Source: JAVBMJ01 sp031551275
GTDB lineage: Bacteria; Bacteroidota; Bacteroidia; Bacteroidales; Rikenellaceae
DNA length: 64,000 nt
Assembly (NCBI GenBank): GCA_031551275.1
Contig: JAVBNX010000017.1
Location: forward strand, 1 to 64,000
Direction of reading: 5' to 3'
Below, piece by piece: positions 57,526-64,000 of the stretch. Every line of letters starts with the position of its first letter. The stretch's first letter is position 1. The notes beneath the pieces were generated by a model. That model searched no databases and was not told the origin of the DNA. It saw only the letters and a list, made by a program, of their open reading frames with translations. Both the position numbers and the translations under genes were made by a program.

Positions 57526-58903
57526 AGAATTCAGCCGGTTTGCGCCACCAGTTCAGCACGGGCAGCAGAAAGGAGATCACCGAGGCCCCGATCCAGAACA
57601 GGGCGGCGGGGGCGAAGTCGTAGATCTTTTCGCCGGCGGCGCCGACCGTCGTGTGGGTGTCGATCAGCCAACCGCTCGCCACGTCCTGCAGGCCGGCGGC
57701 GATATAGGAGACCATGCCCATCACGCCCAGGGCGGCCCCGGTGGCCTTGCGGGGGACCAGGGTAACGGCCATCAAGCCGCCGATAAAGCAGATCAGCACG
57801 CCGATGGCGATCCCGAACAATGACATACTCAATATGTTGACCCAGTATGAGTTGCCGCCGTAGACGAACAGCACCAGCGAGACGGTGTTCAAAACGCCGA
57901 AGATAAAGGCGGGGTAGTTCAGGTTGCCCTTGAAGACCTTTTCGGCAAACCAGCCCGAGAAGACCGTGCCGATCACGCCCAGGATGGTGTTGATGCTGAT
58001 TACCGAGATGGCCTGCGCGTCGCTGAAGCCCTTGGCCTCCTGCAAAAAGAGGATCCCCCAGCCGTTGACCGCGTAGCGCGAGATGTACATGCAGGCGCTG
58101 GCGGCGGCCAGGATCCAAACGGCGGGGGTACGCAAAACGCGCTTCTGGATGTGCGAGACGCTGTGGTCGGAGCCCTGCTCCTTCTGCTCGTGGGCCAGCG
58201 CCTCGATGGGGGGCAGGCCGCGCGATTCGGGGGTGTCCTGCATCCATTTGCAGATCAGCAGCACGCCCAGCGCCCCGGCCACCGAGGAGCCTATAAAGCC
58301 CCATTGCCAGCCGAAGTACGAGACCACGGCCCCGACGAAGATAAAGGACAAACCCTCGCCGAAGTTGTGGCTGGCCGAGAAGAATCCGTAGTAGCGCCCG
58401 CGCTTGCTCAGGGGCAGCCACCTCGACAGGGAGATGATGGCGGGGGCGGCCCCCATCGACTGGCTCCAGCCGTTGACGGCCCACATAATGATAAAACTGA
58501 TGAGCAAAACCCCCGTGGGGATCAAGCTGTGTGAAAAGCCCAGCAGCCCCATCAACAGGTTCATCAACGTCGAGACCACCAGCCCGGTGGCCATAAAGCG
58601 GCGGATGTTGCTGTGGTCGGCCAGAAAGCCGTTGACGAACTTGCCCGCCGCGTAGGCGAACAGCAGGGCCGACCCGACCATCCCGAGTTGCGTGGCGTCG
58701 AGGATGCCCTGGTCGATGATCGGCTTTTTCATCACGTTCAAGCTGGTACGGCACACGTAGTAGAGGCTGTAACCCAGCGTGGCGGCGAGGAAGGTCTGCC
58801 AGTAGAGTTTTTTGTAGAGGCGGCTTTGCTCCTCTTCGGTGCGGCCCTCGGGGGGCGGGACCGGAGCGGAGGTCCGGTAGAAGGACTTGAATTTATCGAG
58901 CAT
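57524..58903 (-). CDS. OPA family sugar-phosphate/glycerol-3-phosphate MFS transporter
   Basis: Inner-membrane antiporter of 459 residues with 12 hydrophobic segments. GYSLYYVCRTSLNVMKKPII near residue 43 and SKRGRYYGFFSASHNFGEGLSF near residue 165 are GlpT/UhpT-type motifs. The exact substrate (glycerol-3-phosphate or hexose phosphate) cannot be told. It is the last gene of the operon of sugar-phosphate-related genes from 63927, 36 bases after the isomerase gene. Confidence 0.9.
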   Translation of the reverse strand: MLDKFKSFYRTSAPVPPPEGRTEEEQSRLYKKLYWQTFLAATLGYSLYYVCRTSLNVMKKPIIDQGILDATQLGMVGSALLFAYAAGKFVNGFLADHSNIRRFMATGLVVSTLMNLLMGLLGFSHSLIPTGVLLISFIIMWAVNGWSQSMGAAPAIISLSRWLPLSKRGRYYGFFSASHNFGEGLSFIFVGAVVSYFGWQWGFIGSSVAGALGVLLICKWMQDTPESRGLPPIEALAHEQKEQGSDHSVSHIQKRVLRTPAVWILAAASACMYISRYAVNGWGILFLQEAKGFSDAQAISVISINTILGVIGTVFSGWFAEKVFKGNLNYPAFIFGVLNTVSLVLFVYGGNSYWVNILSMSLFGIAIGVLICFIGGLMAVTLVPRKATGAALGVMGMVSYIAAGLQDVASGWLIDTHTTVGAAGEKIYDFAPAALFWIGASVISFLLPVLNWWRKPAEF

Positions 58904-58939
58904 GGATCGTAGTCGGGTTTGGGACGTAGAGGGTTTGGG

Positions 58940-59797
58940 TTAGTCGGCTTTCGATCGCTCCAGGAGCAACTCCCGGGCGGCTTTCAGTTCATCCGGCTCG
59001 CCGTAGCACTCCATCATCATGATCCCTTCGTAGCCGTTCTGACGGATGCCGCGCCAGACCAGAGCCCAGTCGATCTGGCCTTTGCCGGGAATCCAGTGGC
59101 GTTCGTCCAAAAAGTCGTAGTCCGAGAGGTGGACGGTGCCGATCATGCCCTTGCCGACGGCTTTCAGGTAATCGGCGTGGGGTTGGTAGAGCAAATGGTT
59201 GGTGTCGAAGCAGAGGCGCACGTCGGGGTAGCCCTCGATGAGTTGCATCATCTCTTCTCCGTTCTGGCCCAGGCAGGTGCGCGGCAGGTTCTCGACGCAG
59301 AGGGTCGCACCGATCATCCGGGCGACGGGGGCCAGCAAACCGATCGACCGGTGGCTGTTCTCGAGCCTTTGGGCGCGCTCCTCCGCCGTGATCGGCTCGG
59401 AGCTCGGGTGCAGGACCAGCACCTGGGGCTTGAACTTGCCCGCCAAAAGGATCATCTCGGCCATAAAGGCCACATTCTCGGCGCGGGCCTTATCGTCCAA
59501 CACCGAGATGTCCAGCGTGCGCGAGAAGGGCAGGTGCACCGACCAGACCTTTATGCCGGAGGCCTGCACGTCGGCCAGCACTTTCTCGGCGCGCTCGTAG
59601 ATCTCGGCGTGGGTCTTGGCGGGGCGCCAAAGGTCGTTGATGGTAATCTCGACGTACTCCACCCCACCCTGTTGGTTGGCCTGCATCGACTCGCGGGAGA
59701 AGTCCTTCCAGCGTCCCATCGACTTGCCGATCCCGGGCTGTGCGGAGAGCAACTCTCCGCACAGCATCAGGGACAGGGTTATAAGGATCGCCCGCAT
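58940..59797 (-). CDS. Secreted sugar phosphate isomerase/epimerase-like TIM barrel
   Basis: 285 residues of the xylose-isomerase-like TIM barrel with a signal peptide (MRAILITLSLMLCGELLSAQ). Candidate metal and catalytic residues: CVENLPR, CFDTNHLL, HLSDYD and MMECYG. The export signal suggests periplasmic action, unlike the cytosolic family members. It overlaps the phosphodiester glycosidase gene by one base and precedes an OPA transporter. Confidence 0.86.
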   Translation of the reverse strand: MRAILITLSLMLCGELLSAQPGIGKSMGRWKDFSRESMQANQQGGVEYVEITINDLWRPAKTHAEIYERAEKVLADVQASGIKVWSVHLPFSRTLDISVLDDKARAENVAFMAEMILLAGKFKPQVLVLHPSSEPITAEERAQRLENSHRSIGLLAPVARMIGATLCVENLPRTCLGQNGEEMMQLIEGYPDVRLCFDTNHLLYQPHADYLKAVGKGMIGTVHLSDYDFLDERHWIPGKGQIDWALVWRGIRQNGYEGIMMMECYGEPDELKAARELLLERSKAD

Positions 59798-61338
59798 CAG
59801 TTTTTGAGTTTGACGATGGCGATGCCGTTGGGGATCGCACGGTCGCCCGAGGTATCGGTCGGCATGTTGCGGGTCTCGAACGAGTCTGCCGTGGCCGGCA
59901 TCGCGGTCGAGGTCTTCAGCGCGAAGGTCGAGGAGCCGCCCCCGTCGAGGTTGATCGCCTCGTAAGCCCCCATGGCCAGGAACATTTTGGACATGATGGG
60001 ATAGGAGGCCCCGATCGAATAGGACTCCCTGCGGCCGTCGACCACCAGCAGGTACACTTTATCGCCCTCTCTGGAGACGCCGACCGCCGTGCGGGGCTCG
60101 AGCGTAGCTTCGTTGGAGACGTTTTGGCCGCCTGAGAGCAGGATCTGGCGGCCGCCGATGGCCTCGTAAATGTCGCTCTTGGTGGCCGCGGCGTATTGGG
60201 CCTGGGTCATGACGCGGGCCGTGCCGTCCGTCATCAGGGCGAACACGGTGCAGGCGACCCCGCCACTGAACGTCTTTTTCAAACAGACCCCGTTGCGGTA
60301 CATTACCCCGTGCAACACATTCATAGAGTCAGGATAACTCGACGCCCCGAAGCAGAAGTCGCCGTTCACGCCCGCCAGCACGTCGAGCGTAGCGCTGCGC
60401 TTGTTCTGCATGGCGGCAAGCTGGCCGCGGGTAATCTGCATCTCGGTCCATTCGGCCGAGGTGGCCTTGATACTCGAATCCTCGTCGTTGGCCGTGGTCA
60501 TGCGCAGGGTGGTGCCATTGCCGAGCCTGACCTCGAACAGGAACATCCGGTAGGGCGCGTAGATGCCGGTCGCGGTTCCCATAAAGCCGATCTCGAGCGC
60601 GTCGACTCGGTCGTTGACGGCGTACTGCTCGTCGGAGATCACGTCCTGGACCAGACCGTCGCAATAGTAGACGAAACGGCGGCCCATGGGGGTGGTGGCG
60701 CCCAGGAACAGTGCGTTGTCATACTCCTGGGAGACGGGGATCGAGTAGGTGTGGTTGCCCTCGGGGTCCTTGAGTGTGATCCCACCGTCCAGCACGTCGC
60801 CCGTGAAGTTGGGCGTGGTGGTCACGGTAAGCGAGGAGGTGTTCTTCTGCTCCACCTTGAACCAGTCGCCGTCGATCCGGTCGATCTCCCAGCCTGTGAC
60901 CGCGTAGATGGCTATGTTCTGCACCCCGCCGTGCGTGTCGAAGGCCACGGGCGTGGGGTCGATCAACAGGCCGCCGTCGAGGCCCATCTGGCGGACGGTC
61001 AGCTGCTTGACGTAGGACGAGCCGGGGACGGTCAGATTGATCTTTCCGTCCCGGAAGGCGTTCTCGGAGCTGGCGGTTACCGTGAAATTGAGCGTGCCGC
61101 TACCCGTGCCCGAGGAGGTCACGTCGGTAATCCAGGCGTCGGCGGGCGAGGCGGTCCAGTTGAACTCCGTGGTGACCTGCACCGAGAACTGTCCCCCGTC
61201 GATCCCCGACATGACCGGGTTCTGGGCAAACGAGATCAGGTACTGCTCCCCGTCGTCGCCGTCGGACGAGCAGGCCATGAAGCCTGCTGCGCCCACCATG
61301 ACGAGCAACGAAAGGAGATATTTGAGAATGTTTTTCAT
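59797..61338 (-). CDS. BACON-domain phosphodiester glycosidase (NAGPA family)
   Basis: 513-residue lipoprotein, lipobox FMACSSDGDDG near residue 22 (acidic tail favours the surface). Two BACON domains at about 47-118 and 127-205 (each ending VRQMG/VSQEY), then a NAGPA phosphodiester glycosidase domain (about 310-513) with RTAVGVS, and NLDGGGSST, the conserved catalytic-region motif. Human NAGPA removes GlcNAc from mannose-6-phosphodiesters; bacterial members act on sugar-1-phosphodiesters. The exact target is unknown. Confidence 0.9.
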   Translation of the reverse strand: MKNILKYLLSLLVMVGAAGFMACSSDGDDGEQYLISFAQNPVMSGIDGGQFSVQVTTEFNWTASPADAWITDVTSSGTGSGTLNFTVTASSENAFRDGKINLTVPGSSYVKQLTVRQMGLDGGLLIDPTPVAFDTHGGVQNIAIYAVTGWEIDRIDGDWFKVEQKNTSSLTVTTTPNFTGDVLDGGITLKDPEGNHTYSIPVSQEYDNALFLGATTPMGRRFVYYCDGLVQDVISDEQYAVNDRVDALEIGFMGTATGIYAPYRMFLFEVRLGNGTTLRMTTANDEDSSIKATSAEWTEMQITRGQLAAMQNKRSATLDVLAGVNGDFCFGASSYPDSMNVLHGVMYRNGVCLKKTFSGGVACTVFALMTDGTARVMTQAQYAAATKSDIYEAIGGRQILLSGGQNVSNEATLEPRTAVGVSREGDKVYLLVVDGRRESYSIGASYPIMSKMFLAMGAYEAINLDGGGSSTFALKTSTAMPATADSFETRNMPTDTSGDRAIPNGIAIVKLKN

Positions 61339-61359
61339 AACGCTTTTTTTATAAGGTCA

Positions 61360-63927
61360 TTACTTGACGCAGGCTCCGATGATCTTGGCCGCGTCGGTAC
61401 GTGCCGTGCCGGTCTGGTCGACGCCCAGGATGTCGGCCGAAATATCGGTCGTAGCCATCGCTTTGAGTGCGGTTTGGGTCATGCCGTTGCCGAAGGCGGG
61501 GTTGGTGGCGCTGCCGCCGACCAGCTTGCAGGTCTGGGTGCTTCCCCCGTTGTCGGCCAGCGCGGAGAGCATGGTCGCAGGATCGAAAGTGGGCGTAACA
61601 GTCTGCATGGTATTGGCAGCGTCGTAGAACTTGGTGCCGATGAGCGAGTTGTAGTGAAAGGCGGATGTACCGGTGGGTGAGGGAGCGGCAGTCGTACCGA
61701 TCGCAACATCGCTGGTCGAGTTACCCGAGACTATCGTATTGTATGTTTTCAGGGTAATCCCCTTGTTTTCAAGGCAAACTGCACCGTTAGTATTAGTGTT
61801 GTTGGTAATTGTGCAACTGATCAGCGTAGAGACTATCTTGGTATTCTCATTGGCAGTGTACATTTCGAAAGCTCCGCCGGCGGTACCCTGATTGCCCGAG
61901 AAAGTCGTGTTCACACAGGTAACCCTGACATCGTTGGTTACAGCGTTACGGGCATAGAGTGCACCTCCCCGGGTCGTAGCGGTGTTCCCGGAGAATGTTG
62001 AATTGAAAGTAAACAAATCCATTGAGCCCCCGTTGTTGTAGGCATAGATACAGGCACCCAGGCCACTCGCATTGGCCGAAAAAGCGCACGACTCGAATAC
62101 CACGTGGGAACTACCCGTCCCTGACGTGGTCACGCAGCATAACCCATTGTTGGACGTGGTATTACTGTAAATCCTGCAACCCGTGAAGGATGTACGGGCG
62201 TTCAGCACCTTTAGCGTACCGCCGAAATCACCCGTGCCTGTCATCGTGCTGCCCGTGATCGTGCAATTCGTGAAAGAGGATTCCAGAGCCTGATTTCCGC
62301 TTTCGTCGTGAACGTAGAGGGCGGCGGCGGTAAACGTGGAGGTATTGTTCGAGAGCGTAGCGCCCGATATGGCCGCGGTAAGGGTTTGACCCGAAGCGGC
62401 GTTCAAATAGAGACCTCCCGCCGTGGCAGCGCTGTTGGCCGTGATTGTCGTGGTCGCCATGGTCAGTTCGCAGCCCGAGGCGATGTGCACCCCGCCGCCG
62501 ATCGCGGTGGCGGTATTGGTAGAGATCGTGCACCCGGTTACCTTTACCTTGGATTTGGCCGAATAGAGGCCGGCGCCGTTGATGCCGATGTTGTCGCTGA
62601 TGGTACAGGCCGTCATTTCGACCTCCGTGTTGACAAGGGCGATGCCTCCGCCGTAGTTGTCGGCCAGCGTGGCTCCGTTGACGATGGTCGACCCACCCTC
62701 GGAAGTGGCCGCACCGCCCTTGATGGTAATGCCGTTGAGTACGACCTTCTCGCCTGCGGTCTTGGGTGCGCAGACAACCACCGTGTGGTAGGATTTGTTC
62801 GCGCCGTCCAGGATGGTCTTGTTGGCTGCCGGGTCGGCGGTCGCGCCTGCGGCCGCATCGGACGGGTAACCGCCGAGCAAGGTAACGTTCGTGTTGATCT
62901 CAAAGGAGTTGGTCTGGTCCGCGGCGTCACGGCCGGTCAGGGCGATGGTAGGATTGTAAGTTCCGGCAGCTATGTGGATTACCGAGCCTGACGCGGCTTT
63001 GGAGATGGCGTAAGACAATGTGGTCGGGGCCTCCCAGGAGATGCCTTTGGAAGAGTTCGAAGCGTCGGCCTTGACGTAGTAGGCGCGCGGCAGGGCGCTG
63101 TCGTCGAATTCATAGTTGGCGCTCATGCGCTTAGCCTGCTTGAAGCCCGTGCCGTCGCCGAAGGTCTTGACCAGGCCGTCCTCGGCCCAGATCGAACTGA
63201 TGTACGTTTTGGTGCCCTGCTGGAAGACCAGGTCCAGGCCTCCCTCGATGGCGAACCAGCCCACCGGGATCTTCAGGCTGGCCCCGTCGATGAAATCCAT
63301 CCCCCCTGCAAAGTTCAGCGTGATCGAGTTGACCGGGTTGGTCAGGACGACCAGGCTTTTGGCCGCGTCGATCGTGTAGCCTCCCGCCATCGCACCGCCG
63401 CTTACGACAGCTCCCTGGGACGGGGTAATGGTCAGTTTCTCAGCTACGATGTCGTAAGGCTCGATGTCGAGTTCCAGAAGCGACCCCAGGGGCTTGAAGG
63501 TCAGGTTCAGGTTGTTGGCCGAGGGGCCGGTCATCGTGTAGGCGAACATCGGGACGCGGGCGGCGTTGACCCCGTCGTTGACCTGCTGCTCGGTCTGGAT
63601 GCGGAAGGTGCCGAACATCGACGAGCAGTTGGCGTAACCGGTCACGGGGTTGCTGCCGACCATGGCGGCCGAGAGGTTGTCGTCCTTGCTGGTAAAGGTG
63701 GCCGTCGCACCGCCCGCCGCCGTGACGAAGGTGTAGATCTCGTCGCCGCAGACGACCTTGATCTCATCGCCGGGTTCCCAAGCGGTTCCCAGGTTGCCCT
63801 CGACGGAGGCCGTCACGGTAAAGCCGTCGCTGCCCGTGGGCTGCTGCGGGGTGTTGTCGTCTTCCTTGCATCCGGCCATCACAAAGGCCGCGAGCAGGGG
63901 GATCAGGGTATATTTTGCTATTTTCAT
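61360..63927 (-). CDS. Surface lipoprotein with fimbrillin-like N-terminus and parallel beta-helix
   Basis: 855-residue lipoprotein, lipobox VMAGCKEDDN near residue 20. The N-terminal 25-280 part resembles the fimbrillin/Mfa-like domain (FTVTASVEG, DEIKVVCGDEIYTF). Residues 290-780 form right-handed beta-helix repeats rich in N/T/S, of polymorphic-outer-membrane-protein style: GGGIALVNTEVEMTAC, GGGVHIASGCELTM, GGALYARNAV. Such proteins bind or cleave polysaccharide; no catalytic set is recognised here. The next gene starts 21 bases later. Confidence 0.85.
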   Translation of the reverse strand: MKIAKYTLIPLLAAFVMAGCKEDDNTPQQPTGSDGFTVTASVEGNLGTAWEPGDEIKVVCGDEIYTFVTAAGGATATFTSKDDNLSAAMVGSNPVTGYANCSSMFGTFRIQTEQQVNDGVNAARVPMFAYTMTGPSANNLNLTFKPLGSLLELDIEPYDIVAEKLTITPSQGAVVSGGAMAGGYTIDAAKSLVVLTNPVNSITLNFAGGMDFIDGASLKIPVGWFAIEGGLDLVFQQGTKTYISSIWAEDGLVKTFGDGTGFKQAKRMSANYEFDDSALPRAYYVKADASNSSKGISWEAPTTLSYAISKAASGSVIHIAAGTYNPTIALTGRDAADQTNSFEINTNVTLLGGYPSDAAAGATADPAANKTILDGANKSYHTVVVCAPKTAGEKVVLNGITIKGGAATSEGGSTIVNGATLADNYGGGIALVNTEVEMTACTISDNIGINGAGLYSAKSKVKVTGCTISTNTATAIGGGVHIASGCELTMATTTITANSAATAGGLYLNAASGQTLTAAISGATLSNNTSTFTAAALYVHDESGNQALESSFTNCTITGSTMTGTGDFGGTLKVLNARTSFTGCRIYSNTTSNNGLCCVTTSGTGSSHVVFESCAFSANASGLGACIYAYNNGGSMDLFTFNSTFSGNTATTRGGALYARNAVTNDVRVTCVNTTFSGNQGTAGGAFEMYTANENTKIVSTLISCTITNNTNTNGAVCLENKGITLKTYNTIVSGNSTSDVAIGTTAAPSPTGTSAFHYNSLIGTKFYDAANTMQTVTPTFDPATMLSALADNGGSTQTCKLVGGSATNPAFGNGMTQTALKAMATTDISADILGVDQTGTARTDAAKIIGACVK

Positions 63928-63958
63928 CGTTGAAAGGTATTTTGGGTTGGTTTAAGGG

Positions 63959-64000
63959 TTATTGTGCGGTAACCGAGCCGATCGAGCGTCCGCCCCGGGC
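63959..64000 (-). CDS. C-terminal end of an upstream gene (partial)
   Basis: Reading the minus strand, the last 13 codons before the stop at 63959-63961 give ARGGRSIGSVTAQ. The rest lies outside the window. The frame is open to the edge. It is in the right place to be the gene before the beta-helix protein in the same operon. The identity is unknown. Confidence 0.5.
   Translation of the reverse strand, partial: ARGGRSIGSVTAQ

Overview
The window looks like chromosomal DNA of a GC-rich member of the Bacteroidales, most likely Alistipes or another Rikenellaceae. The reasons are a SusC/SusD pair, Bacteroidetes-only families (DUF4294, DUF4295, DUF3575, DUF3868, BACON domains), promoters of the Bacteroidetes type (TAnnTTTG at about -7), almost no Shine-Dalgarno sites, lipoproteins with acidic residues after the lipobox Cys, and the order zapA, 6S RNA, rny. 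There is no phage, integrase, insertion sequence, CRISPR array, tRNA or rRNA that I can see. Most of the window is core genome.

Layout. 1-4.3 kb: a glgB branching enzyme (cut by the left edge) diverges from a POT peptide transporter and a Gfo/Idh/MocA oxidoreductase. 4.4-9.9 kb: an MBL-fold hydrolase, a TPR/OmpA-like lipoprotein, and pnp-rpsO with two hairpins between them. 9.9-16.4 kb: apbE, a lipid kinase, a DUF1080 protein, ridA, a Cys-rich repeat lipoprotein, a META-domain lipoprotein and a TrkH/KtrB potassium channel subunit. 16.6-25.5 kb: a GH92 mannosidase-like protein, ispF, pepD, two GT2 glycosyltransferases, a YdjM-like membrane protein and an Omp85-type barrel. 25.6-35.2 kb: the DUF3575/DUF3868 pair, DsbD, a GT-B glycosyltransferase and a SusD/SusC pair. 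35.4-44.7 kb: rny, 6S RNA, zapA and a coiled-coil partner, rimO-ftsY, rpmB-rpmG-DUF4295, a CinA-type amidohydrolase, pyrD and pdxB. 44.7-49 kb: a GntP permease with glycerate kinase, a PPOX-fold protein and a PPi-type phosphofructokinase. 49-55 kb: a six-gene hydrogenase operon. 55-64 kb: DUF4294, an NSS transporter, and a minus-strand operon of a beta-helix lipoprotein, a BACON/phosphodiester glycosidase, a sugar isomerase-like protein and an OPA sugar-phosphate transporter.

Two gene systems stand out. In the hydrogenase operon (55065 down to 48967) a PAS-containing sensory-type H-cluster protein, a SpoIIE-fold protein that has lost its metal-binding Asp residues, a thioredoxin-like [2Fe-2S] protein, a monomeric [FeFe] hydrogenase, a flavodiiron protein and a thioesterase are packed with overlaps or gaps of a few bases. 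This suggests a redox or H2/O2-responsive unit. The 58-64 kb operon looks like a route for harvesting phosphodiester-linked sugars.

The most unusual non-coding signal is a 121-nt imperfect palindrome present three times (16500-16620, 24060-24180, 41006-41126). Its outer and apical parts are nearly identical, but its middle stem differs between copies with both strands changing together, so that almost every pair is kept. A short sequence just after each copy is complementary to that copy's own 3' middle arm. Two copies sit inside longer composite repeats, and a fragment of the composite is found again at 5263-5336. I do not recognise this element.
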